Positions 7,937 through 17,589 are shown, numbered from the stretch's first letter. The stretch: DNA of 45,281 bases from CAZLRH01 sp964562015 (GCA_964562015.1 CAZLRH010000026.1:1-45281), one strand, 5' to 3'. Notes: a model not told the origin generated them from the sequence alone. Made by a program: numbers and translations.

Positions 7937-8857
7937 TCACATCACCGACACTTCCACGGAAAACACCTCGCTGGTGCCAGGTTGGACGAAGTGCAGGCCG
8001 TTTTTGTGCTCGGGGGCATTGGGCGGGCCCATCCAGGGTTCCACGCAGTAAAACGGGCTCTTGTCGTCCTCGGTCCAGGTGACCACCGCCGCCCACGGCT
8101 GGGGCACCGGCTCGCGGCCATGGCGGATGGTCAGGTTTTCCTCCCCGTTTTTCGGGCCGAAGGTGATGACGTTGCTCTTCAGCCGGCAGCGGATGAGGTC
8201 CACAATCGACGGGTCGGCAAACGACGCTTCCTCGGTGAAGTTCTTTTCGGGCTCGAGGTGCCCGTCTGCCGCGTGCCGAAAGGCCTTTTTGGCAGGAATC
8301 CGCACGGTGTAGTCGCCGCGGGTCAGGCCATTATGCCAGGGCAGCCGGAAGTAGAAGTGGTGGCCGGCGCACCAGGGCAACGGTTCGGTGCCGTGGTTGG
8401 CCAGTTGGAGGTGCACCCAGAATGACAACTCCGAGAAGGCGTAAGTGACGCTGAATTCGTAATTGTACGGGAAGGCCTCGCGGGCGGCGGCGGAGGGTTC
8501 CAGAACCGCGGTAAAGCCCGAGTCATCGGCGCGGCGCAGGGCAAACTTGCCGTCGCGGGCGAAGCCATGCATGGGCATGGGCCGGCGCAGGCCATCCGCG
8601 GCCCTCCAGAAGCCCAAGGTGCCTTTATCGAAGGTGCGGGCGGCAAAAGGGAAGAGGATGGGGTTGCCGCCCCGGATTTTGGCCGGTTTTGACACATCGG
8701 CGGCCTCCGGCCAGTGAACCACCGTGCGGGGGCGCTGCCCGGCCAGGGCGATTTGCCAATCCATCAGCCGGGCGCCCACTTCTGGCCAGGCCCGGAAAGT
8801 CGAGGCGCCGAGCCGCCATTGGAGGATGCGCTGGCCTTGGTAGTCGAGGGTGTCCAT
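7937..8857 (-). CDS. Aldose 1-epimerase family protein
   Basis: 306 residues (MDTLDYQGQR). The galactose-mutarotase-like beta-sandwich is indicated by NPILFPFAAR, PMHGFARD with its histidine, AGHHFYFRLPWH in the middle, and VEPWMGPPNAPE near the end, in the order expected of the aldose epimerase and hexose-6-phosphate mutarotase group. It would interconvert alpha and beta anomers of a sugar or sugar phosphate in the cytosol; no signal peptide is visible. It faces the VOC gene across a hairpin repeat. The exact sugar is not predictable. Confidence 0.8.
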   Translation of the reverse strand: MDTLDYQGQRILQWRLGASTFRAWPEVGARLMDWQIALAGQRPRTVVHWPEAADVSKPAKIRGGNPILFPFAARTFDKGTLGFWRAADGLRRPMPMHGFARDGKFALRRADDSGFTAVLEPSAAAREAFPYNYEFSVTYAFSELSFWVHLQLANHGTEPLPWCAGHHFYFRLPWHNGLTRGDYTVRIPAKKAFRHAADGHLEPEKNFTEEASFADPSIVDLIRCRLKSNVITFGPKNGEENLTIRHGREPVPQPWAAVVTWTEDDKSPFYCVEPWMGPPNAPEHKNGLHFVQPGTSEVFSVEVSVM

Positions 8858-8989
8858 GGGAAAGGCAGAAGGTAGAAGCTGGAAGGCCGAAGGGAAGAGA
8901 AAAACAGGGCGATGGACTTGAAGTTCACGATTCTGGGTCCTAAGCCGAATGCAACCCAGACAGAATGCAAGAACTTGGAAAAAGATGAC

Positions 8990-9241
8990 TTAATAAGTCC
9001 CGAGATCGACGATGCGCACCTCACTCACGGCGTGGTCAACCCAATAGCGAACCCGTAGGCCATGGAGTTTGCGCTCGATGATGGTCCGACTCTTGGGGGT
9101 GATAATGGTCCGATCGCCAGGATGATGCGGGGAGGCGGCAATTTCCGCAAAAACCGCGAGCGCCTTGCGCCGCCCACCACGACCGGATTGCAGGCGTGCG
9201 AAAACTGCGCTGGTGACGATGTACTCGTAATCCGAATTCAC
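8990..9241 (-). CDS. RelE/ParE-type toxin
   Basis: 83 residues from a GTG at 9241 that overlaps the antitoxin stop by four bases; an in-frame ATG at 9259 would add MGGERS. The sequence (YEYIVTSAVFARL, KSRTIIERKLHGLRVRYWVD, VRIVDLGTY) has the beta-rich layout and terminal VRIVDLG strand of RelE/ParE-superfamily toxins, but is short and divergent, so an RNA-cleaving versus gyrase-inhibiting role cannot be chosen. Co-translated with the gene at 9238. Confidence 0.6.
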   Translation of the reverse strand: MNSDYEYIVTSAVFARLQSGRGGRRKALAVFAEIAASPHHPGDRTIITPKSRTIIERKLHGLRVRYWVDHAVSEVRIVDLGTY

Positions 9242-9450
9242 CGACCTTTCGCCTCCCACTCCTCCACTGCTTTAAGCAATCGGGTTCTGTCCACGCCTTG
9301 CCCTGCCTGAATTTCGTCAAAAGCCGCATCCAAGCGGTCTCCCAGCCCCGGTTCATCCGCCTGGCTGAGGTCTGAAAGAAACGAAGCCAAGCGCGCCCGT
9401 TCGTCCGGCGAGAGTCGGACAATCTCTTGCTGAATTTCAGCCAGCGACAT
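9238..9450 (-). CDS. Addiction-module antitoxin
   Basis: 70 residues starting MSLAEIQQEIVRLSPDERAR. The pattern of an N-terminal LSPDERARLASFL helix with a short acidic tail ending EEWEAKGR is typical of small addiction-module components preceding RelE/ParE toxins. The start at 9450 was chosen because the upstream part of the open frame is not conserved in character. It overlaps the toxin gene by four bases (GTGA) and runs divergently from gyrB, whose promoter lies in 9451-9595. Confidence 0.65.
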   Translation of the reverse strand: MSLAEIQQEIVRLSPDERARLASFLSDLSQADEPGLGDRLDAAFDEIQAGQGVDRTRLLKAVEEWEAKGR

Positions 9451-9595
9451 GAAAAATAACATGAACCGGGCGGCTCCAGGTGTCAAACCCGCTTTCGGTC
9501 GCCAAAGTTGACGCAAAGGGTCATTTTTTTGCCGATTTTCACCACTTTTTTGTGGCGTTCCACCACCCCGTTTATTACCTTGGTTGTTTACCCAC

Positions 9596-12127
9596 ATGGC
9601 CGACCCGAAATCCGATCAAAATCCACCTGAATCCGAGCGTTACGACTCCTCTAAAATCGAGAAGCTCGAGGGCCTGGAAGGGGTGCGCAAGCGCCCCGAT
9701 ATGTACATCGGCGACACCGGCGAGCGCGGCTTGCACCACTGCGTCTTCGAGATCGTGGACAACGCCATCGACGAGCACATGGCAGTGGATAAAAACGGCA
9801 AACCGTTCTGCAGTTTCGTCAAAGTCACCATCCATCTCGACGGCTCCTGCTCCATCGAGGACGACGGCCGCGGCATCCCGGTGGACATGCACCCGAAGTA
9901 CAAGATGCCCTCCATCGAGTTGGTGCTGACGAATTTGCACGCGGGCGGGAAATTTGGCAAGGGCGCCTATGCCGTTTCCGGCGGCTTGCACGGCGTGGGC
10001 GCGAAGTGCGTCAATGCAGTATCGGAATGGTTTGAGGCCGAGGTTTCGCGCGAGGGCTCGGTGTACCACATCGCGTTTGCGCAGGGGAAAAAGACCGAGG
10101 ACTTGAAGGTCATCGGCAAGAACCGCAAAACGGGCACCAAAATCACCTTCATGCCGGACCCGGAAATCTTTCTGATGGGCCGGGAGTTCAAGTGGGAAGT
10201 GCTGGCCAAGCGCCTGCGCGAACTGGCGTTCCTCAATCCCGGCATTCGGGTCGAATTGGCCGACGAGCGCATCACCAAATCCGAGGTCTTCCAGTTCAAG
10301 GACGGCATCGAGGAGTACGTCTCCTTCCTGAATCGCAACAAGGCGGCCGTGCATGCGAAGGTGGTCGTCATTCACGATGAGGCCGTGGCGGATGAAACCA
10401 AGCCCGACCGGAAAATCATCGTGGACGTGGCCATTCAGTACAACGACGGCTACAACGAGCAGATTTACGCCTACGCCAATTCGATTTTCAACATCGAGGG
10501 CGGCACGCACCTCTCTGGCTTTCGCACCGCGCTTACCCGCGTGATCAATAATTACGCCAAGGCCAACGACCTCGTCAAAGAAAAGGACCCCCAGATCCAG
10601 GGCGAGGACACGCGCGAGGGCCTCACCGCCGTCATCGCGGTCAAGGTGCCGGAGCCCCGCTTCGAGGGCCAGACGAAGACGAAGCTCTCCAATGGCGAAG
10701 TGGACGGCGTTGTGCAGAAAATCGTCGGCGAAAAGCTGAAGTTCTTTTTCGAGACGAATCCGCCCATCGCCCGCAAAATTTTGGACAAGGTGCTCAACGC
10801 CGCCCGCGCCCGCGAGGCCGCCCGCAAGGCCCGCGACACCATGCGCAAGGGCGCCCTCATGGGTGGCGGCCTGCCCGGCAAACTGGCCGACTGCTCCGAG
10901 CGCGATCCGGCGATTTGTGAACTCTTCATCGTCGAGGGCGACTCCGCCGGCGGTTCGGCCAAGCAGGGGCGCGACCGGCGCTTTCAGGCCATCCTGCCCA
11001 TTCGCGGCAAATTGCTCAACGTCGAGAAGGCCCGGCCCGACAAAATTCTCAACAACCAGGAAATTTGCACCCTCATCACCGCGCTGGGCACGGGCATCGG
11101 CACGCAGGAGGGCGAAGGCAGCTTCAACCTCGGCAAGACCCGCTACCACAAAATCGTCCTCATGACGGACGCCGACGTGGACGGCTCGCACATCCGCACG
11201 TTGTTGCTCACGTTCTTCTTCCGGCAGATGCGCCCGCTCGTCGAGAGCGGCTACATTTACATCGCGCAACCGCCGTTGTATAAAATCAAGCGCAAGAAGC
11301 GCGAACAGTACGTGGACAACGATCCGGAGTTGAACCGCATCCTCCTCGAGCTTGGCTGCGAGGAAGTCACATTGCGGCGTTTGCGCGACCAGCATGAATT
11401 TCCGCCACAGAAGGTGGACAAAATTGTCGAAGCCCTGGCACGCCTCGAAGCCCTCGGGGCCGGCGTCACCCGTTACGGCTGCCCGCTGCACACCTATTTG
11501 GATCAACAGCAGCCCGAAACGTACGCTCTGCCCAAATACGTCGCGCGCATCCGCACCGGCAACCAGGAGGAATTTCGCTTCCTCAGAGACGACGACGCCC
11601 GCGTGCGTTTCTATAACGAGTTCCAGGTGGCCGAGGATATTTTCACCGCCAACGGCATGGTGCGCGAAGTGGAAGTCGCCGGCACGACGGTGCAGCAGCG
11701 CGTCAATGTCCACGAAATCTACGAAGGCCTGGAAATGGCCAAGAGCCTGAAAGACATTCAGAAAATCGGCCTCGAAGTGAAGCAATGGGGCCCGTCGCCC
11801 GAAGCGCGTTATCACCTGGTGGAAACGTCCAACCCGAAGACAGACGCGCCGGTCGGCCTGCGCAGCATCCTCGAACTCGTGCCGAAAATCCGCGAGCTCG
11901 GCCGCCGCGGCCTCACCATCCAGCGCTACAAAGGCTTGGGCGAGATGAACCCGAAGCAGTTGTTTGAAACCACGATGGACCCCGACAAGCGCTGCCTGCT
12001 CAAGGTGGACATCAAGGACGCCGCCGAGGCCGACAACATCTTCACCATGCTCATGGGCGAGGACGTGCCCAACCGCCGCGCCTTCATCGAGGACAATGCC
12101 CTGAACACGTCCTTCTTGGATGTGTGA
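9596..12127 (+). CDS. gyrB: DNA gyrase subunit B
   Basis: 843 residues from MADPKSDQNP; the ATG at 9596 puts the conserved EGVRKRPDMYIGD at residue 28, as in other GyrB proteins. GHKL ATPase: catalytic-region EIVDNAIDE (E52) and EDDGRGIPVD. Toprim domain: EGDSAGG near residue 447 and DADVDG at about 525-529. The C-terminal half contains the extended insert found in Gram-negative GyrB (around RTGNQEEFRFLR) before QRYKGLGEMNPKQL. With GyrA it introduces negative supercoils using ATP. GyrB rather than ParE is supported by the adjacent gyrA with its GyrA-box. A toxin-antitoxin module is divergently placed upstream. Confidence 0.97.
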   Translation: MADPKSDQNPPESERYDSSKIEKLEGLEGVRKRPDMYIGDTGERGLHHCVFEIVDNAIDEHMAVDKNGKPFCSFVKVTIHLDGSCSIEDDGRGIPVDMHPKYKMPSIELVLTNLHAGGKFGKGAYAVSGGLHGVGAKCVNAVSEWFEAEVSREGSVYHIAFAQGKKTEDLKVIGKNRKTGTKITFMPDPEIFLMGREFKWEVLAKRLRELAFLNPGIRVELADERITKSEVFQFKDGIEEYVSFLNRNKAAVHAKVVVIHDEAVADETKPDRKIIVDVAIQYNDGYNEQIYAYANSIFNIEGGTHLSGFRTALTRVINNYAKANDLVKEKDPQIQGEDTREGLTAVIAVKVPEPRFEGQTKTKLSNGEVDGVVQKIVGEKLKFFFETNPPIARKILDKVLNAARAREAARKARDTMRKGALMGGGLPGKLADCSERDPAICELFIVEGDSAGGSAKQGRDRRFQAILPIRGKLLNVEKARPDKILNNQEICTLITALGTGIGTQEGEGSFNLGKTRYHKIVLMTDADVDGSHIRTLLLTFFFRQMRPLVESGYIYIAQPPLYKIKRKKREQYVDNDPELNRILLELGCEEVTLRRLRDQHEFPPQKVDKIVEALARLEALGAGVTRYGCPLHTYLDQQQPETYALPKYVARIRTGNQEEFRFLRDDDARVRFYNEFQVAEDIFTANGMVREVEVAGTTVQQRVNVHEIYEGLEMAKSLKDIQKIGLEVKQWGPSPEARYHLVETSNPKTDAPVGLRSILELVPKIRELGRRGLTIQRYKGLGEMNPKQLFETTMDPDKRCLLKVDIKDAAEADNIFTMLMGEDVPNRRAFIEDNALNTSFLDV

Positions 12128-12266
12128 AAAAGTGTTCTAGTGCTCCGGTGCTTGGTGCTTTAGTTCAAGCGACCAAGAACACGGCGACTAGGACGACCCA
12201 TCACCCGTTCGAAACTGCCCACCACGCACTCGATCACTAAGCCCTAAAACACTTTTACCTCCTTTC
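12128..12266. repeat. gyrB-gyrA spacer bounded by inverted repeat
   Basis: The spacer begins with AGTGTTCTAGTGCTC-like sequence (12131-12163), a relative of the one upstream of recA (565-596), and ends with an inverted relative (12234-12254, CTAAAACACT). The two ends could pair in the RNA between the two gyrase genes. Confidence 0.5.
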
Positions 12267-14717
12267 ATGTATAGCGAAAAAGAGCGCCTGACGCCCTCCA
12301 GCATCACCGACATCATGCAGACGGCGTACATCGATTATTCGATGTCCGTCATCATTTCGCGCGCCCTGCCCGACGCCCGCGACGGCCTCAAGCCCGTCCA
12401 GCGCCGCGTCCTCTATGCGATGTTTCGCGAGGGCCTCCTGCACAACCGCGCCACCACGAAGTGCGCGGGCGTCGTCGGCGAGGTGCTGAAGACTTACCAC
12501 CCGCACGGTGACAGTTCCGTGTACGACACGCTCGTGCGCATGGCGCAGAACTGGGTCATGGCCTACCCGCTGGTGGACCCGCAGGGCAACTTCGGTTCGG
12601 TGGACGGCGACCCGCCGGCCGCCTATCGTTACACCGAGTGCCGCCTCACCGAAATCGCCGAAGAACTTTTGCGCGACATCGACGAGGACACCGTGGATTT
12701 CGGTCCCAACTACGACGAAAAATCCACCGAGCCCCTCGTGCTGCCCAGCGCGCTGCCGTGTTTGTTGATGAACGGTTCGACGGGCATCGCGGTCGGCATG
12801 ACCACGAACATCCCGCCGCACAATTTGGGCGAACTCATCGAGGCCATCTGCGCCATCATTGACAATCCGCGGCTCACGATGGACGAGTTGGTGAAAATCG
12901 TCCCGGGCCCGGACTTTCCCACCGGCGGCGTCATTTCCGGCCGCGAAGGAATTGAGAGCTATTTGCGCACGGGGCGCGGCATCGTCCGCATCCGCGGCAA
13001 GTGCCACACCGAGGAATTGAAGGGCGGCAAGGAGCAGATCGTCATCACGGAAATCCCGTACAACGTCAACCGCGCCACCCTCACGCAAAACATCGCGGCG
13101 CTCGTGCACGACAAGACCCTCGACGAGGTGTCCGACCTGCGCGATGAGTCCGACGAGGGCACCCGCATCGTGCTCGAGCTCAAGCGCGGCGAGGCGGCGC
13201 GCGTCGTCGTCAACAAACTTTACCAGCACACGCAATTCGAGGGCTCGTTCGGCGTCATCCTGCTCGCGCTGGACAAGCGCCGGCCCAAGCAGATGAACAT
13301 GCGCGAGCTGATGGACTGCTACGTCGAGCACCGCCGCGATGTCGTCACCCGCCGCACGAAATACCTCCTGCGCAAAGTCCAGGAACGCGCCCACATTCTC
13401 GAGGGTTATCAAATCGCCCTCAATAACCTCGACGACTTCGTCAAAATCATCCGCGCCTCCGTCAATCGCGACGAGGCCAAGGAGAAGTTGATGAAGAAGT
13501 ATCCGCTCTCCGAGCGGCAGACGAACGCCATTCTCGATCTGCGTTTGTACCAGCTCACCGGCCTCGAGCGCGACAAAATCAAGGAAGAGTACCTCCAATT
13601 GATGGCGCTGGCCGAGGAGTACGAGGCCATCCTGAAGAGCGAAAAGAAACTGCTCGGCCTCATCAAAAAGGAATTGCGCGACTTGCAGCAAAAATTCCCC
13701 ACGCCGCGCCGCACGCTGTTGACCGCCGCCGAGGGCGAGTTGCGCATGGAAGACGTGATTGCCAACGAGGGCTGCATCGTCACCGTCTCGCACCTGGGCT
13801 TTATCAAGCGCACCGCCGTGAGCGCGTACCGCTCGCAGAAGCGCGGCGGCAAGGGCGTCATCGGCACCGGCCAGCACGAGGAGGATTTCGTCGAGCATCT
13901 CTTCACGGCCAGCACGCACGACTACATGATGTTCTTCACGACGCAAGGGCGCGTGTACGTCGAAAAAGTTTACGAAATTCCCGAGGGCACGCGCACCTCC
14001 AAGGGCCGCGCCATCGCCAACGTCCTCGACATGCAGAAAGAGGAAAAGCTGGCTGCGATGGTTTGCATCAAGGAATTCGCCGCGGACAAATTCCTCATGT
14101 TCTGCACGCGCCAGGGCACGGTGAAGCGCACTTCTCTCGATGATTTCCAAAATGTCCGCAAGGGCGGCATCATCGCCATCGGCATCGACGCCGGCGACGC
14201 GTTGATCGCCGTCGTGCAGACCAAGGGCAACAACGAGGTCGTGCTCATTTCCGCGCAGGGCATGTCCATCCGCTTCGCCGAGGAGCAGGCCCGCGCCATG
14301 GGCCGCGCCGCCGGCGGCGTCATCGGCATGCGCCTCGACAAGGGAGATTCCGTCAAGGCGATGGAGGTCGTGGATCCGGCCTGCACGCTGCTGGTCGCGG
14401 GCGTCAACGGCATTGGCAAACGCACGCCCTTCGATGATGAGGACGGCCCAGTTTACCGCGTGCAATCGCGCGGGGGCAGCGGCGTCATCGCCATCAAGAC
14501 CGAGAGCGGTGTTGCGGGCGCGTTGAGCGTGCGCGAGGACGACGAGGTCATGCTGCTCACGCAAAGCGGCCAAGCCGTCCGTTCGCCGGTCAAAGAAATT
14601 CGGCTGACCGGCCGCGTCGCCCAGGGCGTGCGCCTGATCCGCCTCGAAACCGGCGACAAGCTGATCGGCCTGTGCAAAGTCATCGAAGTCGAAGACGGCA
14701 CTGCGGCGGAGGCGTAG
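12267..14717 (+). CDS. gyrA: DNA gyrase subunit A
   Basis: 816 residues. The breakage-reunion domain has the catalytic tyrosine in AAYRYTE (Y122), matching E. coli numbering, and the quinolone-determining segment HPHGDSSVYDT with S83 and D87, the susceptible residues. The C-terminal domain carries QKRGGKG, a GyrA-box, near residue 530, which supports gyrase rather than topoisomerase IV. GyrA cuts and religates DNA in the A2B2 gyrase. It lies 139 bases after gyrB on the same strand and may share its transcript or use a promoter in the repeat-bounded spacer. Confidence 0.97.
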   Translation: MYSEKERLTPSSITDIMQTAYIDYSMSVIISRALPDARDGLKPVQRRVLYAMFREGLLHNRATTKCAGVVGEVLKTYHPHGDSSVYDTLVRMAQNWVMAYPLVDPQGNFGSVDGDPPAAYRYTECRLTEIAEELLRDIDEDTVDFGPNYDEKSTEPLVLPSALPCLLMNGSTGIAVGMTTNIPPHNLGELIEAICAIIDNPRLTMDELVKIVPGPDFPTGGVISGREGIESYLRTGRGIVRIRGKCHTEELKGGKEQIVITEIPYNVNRATLTQNIAALVHDKTLDEVSDLRDESDEGTRIVLELKRGEAARVVVNKLYQHTQFEGSFGVILLALDKRRPKQMNMRELMDCYVEHRRDVVTRRTKYLLRKVQERAHILEGYQIALNNLDDFVKIIRASVNRDEAKEKLMKKYPLSERQTNAILDLRLYQLTGLERDKIKEEYLQLMALAEEYEAILKSEKKLLGLIKKELRDLQQKFPTPRRTLLTAAEGELRMEDVIANEGCIVTVSHLGFIKRTAVSAYRSQKRGGKGVIGTGQHEEDFVEHLFTASTHDYMMFFTTQGRVYVEKVYEIPEGTRTSKGRAIANVLDMQKEEKLAAMVCIKEFAADKFLMFCTRQGTVKRTSLDDFQNVRKGGIIAIGIDAGDALIAVVQTKGNNEVVLISAQGMSIRFAEEQARAMGRAAGGVIGMRLDKGDSVKAMEVVDPACTLLVAGVNGIGKRTPFDDEDGPVYRVQSRGGSGVIAIKTESGVAGALSVREDDEVMLLTQSGQAVRSPVKEIRLTGRVAQGVRLIRLETGDKLIGLCKVIEVEDGTAAEA

Positions 14718-14892
14718 AAGAATTATTCACCGCTAAGACGCCAAGGACGCGAAGAAAAAACCGAGAAGTGAAACCGCAGATGGCGCTGATTTTCGCAGAT
14801 GGCTTCAGAGGCCCATTTTTAATCTGCGCTCATCTGCGTAATCTGCGGTAAACTTCTTATTCTGAATCTTTGCGTTCTCGGCGGCTTTGCGG
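14718..14892. repeat. Nested hairpin repeats between convergent genes
   Basis: Between the gyrA and glycerate kinase stop codons lie nested inverted repeats: an outer pair (ACCGCTAAGACGCC near 14731 and GGCGGCTTTGCGGT near 14880) and an inner pair of CGCAGATGG/ATCTGCG units (14770-14850). No gene is visible. The position suggests a two-way terminator, and the units resemble 7856-7931. Confidence 0.55.
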
Positions 14893-16065
14893 TTACAAAA
14901 TCTCTTTCAGTTTCGCGGTTAATCTCGCCCCAGTCGCGGCTTGGGCGATTTCTCTGGGCTCGTCGGCGCTTGAAAGCGCAAACACCTGCACGCGGCCGGG
15001 GGCGGCTTGGGCGCACAGCGCCGCCGCGGCGGATTCATCCACGGTACCTGCGAGCACGATAAGTTTTTTGCCTTCGCGTATCGCCAGCTCCGCGACCGCG
15101 CCGGGGCCTTTGCCCGAGAGCGAGCTTTGATCGAAACGGCCCTCGCCCGTGATGACGAGGTTCGCCGCCTGTATGCGCTCTTCGAGGCGCAACCAGTCGC
15201 TGACCAACGCAAACCCCGGCACCAACCGCGCCGCGCAGGCGACGCGCAGGCCAAACGACATGCCGCCCGCCGCGCCCGCACCCTGTTCCATCATGCGGGT
15301 GCGTGGCTGGTCGAAGTGCGCGCACATCCGTTTCGCCATCGCGCCGACCGCGCGCTCCAATTTGGGAAATTCTCCCGGCGGCAAACCCTTTTGCGGTCCG
15401 TAAATCGCCGTCGCGCCCGACGGTCCGAGCAGCGGGTTGATGACATCGCACGCCACGCGCAAATCCGGCAGATGCGGCCACGGTTCGCCCGCCAGGCGGA
15501 CGACTTCGCCAAACCGCGCGGGCGTCAGCCGCGACAGCGGGCGGCCCGAGGCATCACGAAATTCGAGACCCACGGCTTCGAGCGCGCCCAGGCCAAGGTC
15601 ATTGGTCGCGCTGCCGCCGATACCGAGGAGCACGGCGCGGGCTCCGGAATCGGCCGCGCGGCCCAGCAATTCTCCCGTGCCGAACGACGACGTGTGCCAT
15701 GGATCGCGTTCGCCGGACGCGAGTTTGTCGAGCCCGCTGGCCTGGGCCATTTCGAGAATCGCGAGCCGTCCGTGCCCGGAGATTTCGAGGCGCGCCAACG
15801 CGGGAGCGGGGATTTTCTCGATGTCCACCTCGCCCCATTGCGCCTCGAGCGCGCCGAAGCGTGGCCCGAGCACGCGGTGAAAATGCAGTTTGCCGCCGAG
15901 GGCATTCGTCAGGATTTCCGCAAAGCCCTCGCCGCCGTCGGCCAGGGGTGCCTCGTCTATTTGCGCCGACGCCTCGAGCGCGCGCACGGCGGCGGCGGCG
16001 GTCGCGCACGCGGCGGTCGCGCCGAGGGCGTGCTTGAATTTGTCAAAGGCGAGCAGGACGCGCAC
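14893..16065 (-). CDS. Glycerate kinase
   Basis: 390 residues starting at a GTG (16065); the nearest upstream ATG is out of frame. MRVLLAFDKFKHAL, ADGGEGFAEIL, LLGIGGSATNDLGLGAL, CDVINPLLGPSGA and ITGEGRFDQSSLSGKGP are signature blocks of the GarK/GlxK-type glycerate kinases, in their usual order. The enzyme phosphorylates glycerate to 2-phosphoglycerate in the glyoxylate and sugar-acid pathways. Length agrees with the family. Its neighbour on the same strand is a sugar transporter 60 bases upstream, so the two may be co-expressed for carbohydrate use. Confidence 0.9.
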   Translation of the reverse strand: MRVLLAFDKFKHALGATAACATAAAAVRALEASAQIDEAPLADGGEGFAEILTNALGGKLHFHRVLGPRFGALEAQWGEVDIEKIPAPALARLEISGHGRLAILEMAQASGLDKLASGERDPWHTSSFGTGELLGRAADSGARAVLLGIGGSATNDLGLGALEAVGLEFRDASGRPLSRLTPARFGEVVRLAGEPWPHLPDLRVACDVINPLLGPSGATAIYGPQKGLPPGEFPKLERAVGAMAKRMCAHFDQPRTRMMEQGAGAAGGMSFGLRVACAARLVPGFALVSDWLRLEERIQAANLVITGEGRFDQSSLSGKGPGAVAELAIREGKKLIVLAGTVDESAAAALCAQAAPGRVQVFALSSADEPREIAQAATGARLTAKLKEIL

Positions 16066-16125
16066 ACAACCATGCTAAACGATAAAATCTAAATGCTAAA
16101 TGCAGAAATCCACGTCGTTTTCGCC

Positions 16126-17589
16126 TCACTCCGCGCCCAGGTCCCGCAGTTTTTTGCCGGCGTAGAGGTTGGATTCGAGGTGTTCGAGCCGGCGGTTCTT
16201 GGTTTCGGGCACGAAGGAGTTGATGAAGAAAATTCCGAGCACCGAGGCCGCGGCGTACAACCCGAACGTCGCACCCATGCCGAAGGAGACTTTCAGCATC
16301 GGAAAAGTTTGCGACACCACGGCGTCGATGGACCAGTTGCCCACGACCGCGATGGCCATGCCGGGCGCGCGCACGCGGTTGGGAAAAAGTTCGGCCAGCA
16401 TCACCCACGGCACGCCGCCCGCCCCGACCGCGAAAAACGCGATGAACAGCAGCACCGCGCCAAAAATCGTGTACGTCATCAGCGGCGACGGCGTCTTGCC
16501 CGCGGTTTGCAGGCACACGGCTTCAATCCCGAGGCAAACGATCATGCCCGCGAAGCTGATGAACAGCAATGGCCGCCGGCCCAGCCGGTCAATCAACCGC
16601 ACGCCCAGCACCGTCACGCCGACATTGACGGCGCCCATGATGGCCTGGGCCGCATACTTCGCGGTGTCGCTAAAGCCGGCGTCCGAGAAAACCTGCGGGC
16701 CGTAGTACATGATGGCGTTGATGCCGGTGAGTTGCTGAAACACCATCAGGAAAAACGCCACGCCGAGCAGGCCGAGAATGGGCCGGCGGAAAACGTCGCC
16801 CAGGCCGCCGCTCTCGCGTTCGACACTCGCGCGGATTTCGTTCATCTCGTCGCCCACGTCGTATTTGCCATGCAGGCGGCGCAGGACGTTTTTCGCCTCG
16901 TCGGTCAGGCCTTTCATCAGCATCCAGCGCGGGCTGTCCGGCAGGCGCAGCATGCCCAGCGCGAGGATGAGCGAGGGCACGAGGCCGAGCAAAAACATCG
17001 TGCGCCAGGCGACGGTTGGCTTCATCCATTGGTCCAGCCCCAGCCCGGCGAGAAAGGCCAGCAACAAGCCAATCGTGATGGCCAATTGAAACATGAAAAT
17101 CAGCGTGCCGCGCACTTTCGGCGGGGCGACTTCACCCAAATACATCGGCGCCACCATGGCGGACAGCCCCACGGCCACGCCCATGATCAACCGGCCGCCC
17201 ACGAGCACGTCCACGTTTTGGGCCAGTGCGGCGATCAAGGTGCCGGCAAAAAAAAGCGCCGCGGCGGCGAGCAGGCTTTTCTGCCGACCCAGTTTGGCCG
17301 CGCTCCAGCCGCTCAGCAACGAGCCAAAAAACGCCCCCAGCGGCACCGCCTGCACAATAAAGCCCTCGATGCGCGCGACTTCAGCAGCTGACAGCGGATA
17401 GGCGATGCGGTGCGCTTGCGCGTCCAGGGCGCTTTGCGCGAGGCCGAACGTTTTCGCGATGCTGTCCTGCGCGCCGGCGATGATGCCGGTGTCGAAACCG
17501 AACAGCAGGCCCGACATCGCCGCCACCGTGCCGATGACGAAAATATTAAACGGTTTTATTTGTGCGTCGCGGGGATCGGGAGAAGACAT
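16126..17589 (-). CDS. Sugar porter of the major facilitator superfamily
   Basis: 487 residues from MSSPDPRDAQ at 17589; the longer open frame upstream lacks conserved sequence. Twelve hydrophobic segments are apparent. Sugar-porter landmarks: LLFGFDTGIIAGA in helix 1, GRQKSLLAAA after helix 2, GGRLIMGVAVGLSA, MYLGEVAPPKVRG, QQLTGINAIMYY in helix 7, DRLGRRPLLF after helix 8, and PETKNRRLE near the C-terminus. It resembles XylE/GalP-type proton symporters for hexoses or pentoses. Divergent from kup; glycerate kinase lies downstream on the same strand. Confidence 0.9.
   Translation of the reverse strand: MSSPDPRDAQIKPFNIFVIGTVAAMSGLLFGFDTGIIAGAQDSIAKTFGLAQSALDAQAHRIAYPLSAAEVARIEGFIVQAVPLGAFFGSLLSGWSAAKLGRQKSLLAAAALFFAGTLIAALAQNVDVLVGGRLIMGVAVGLSAMVAPMYLGEVAPPKVRGTLIFMFQLAITIGLLLAFLAGLGLDQWMKPTVAWRTMFLLGLVPSLILALGMLRLPDSPRWMLMKGLTDEAKNVLRRLHGKYDVGDEMNEIRASVERESGGLGDVFRRPILGLLGVAFFLMVFQQLTGINAIMYYGPQVFSDAGFSDTAKYAAQAIMGAVNVGVTVLGVRLIDRLGRRPLLFISFAGMIVCLGIEAVCLQTAGKTPSPLMTYTIFGAVLLFIAFFAVGAGGVPWVMLAELFPNRVRAPGMAIAVVGNWSIDAVVSQTFPMLKVSFGMGATFGLYAAASVLGIFFINSFVPETKNRRLEHLESNLYAGKKLRDLGAE

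Noticed and set aside
9575..11815. Long minus-strand open frame (746 codons) opposite gyrB, and a similar one (772 codons) opposite gyrA at 12255-14573
   Set aside because: Both lie wholly antisense to unmistakable gyrase genes; high GC content keeps the third-frame antisense open. Their translations show no domain pattern.
12267..14717. Topoisomerase IV (parE/parC) instead of gyrase
   Set aside because: The C-terminal QKRGGKG box and full-length C-terminal domain point to GyrA; GyrB has the Gram-negative insert.
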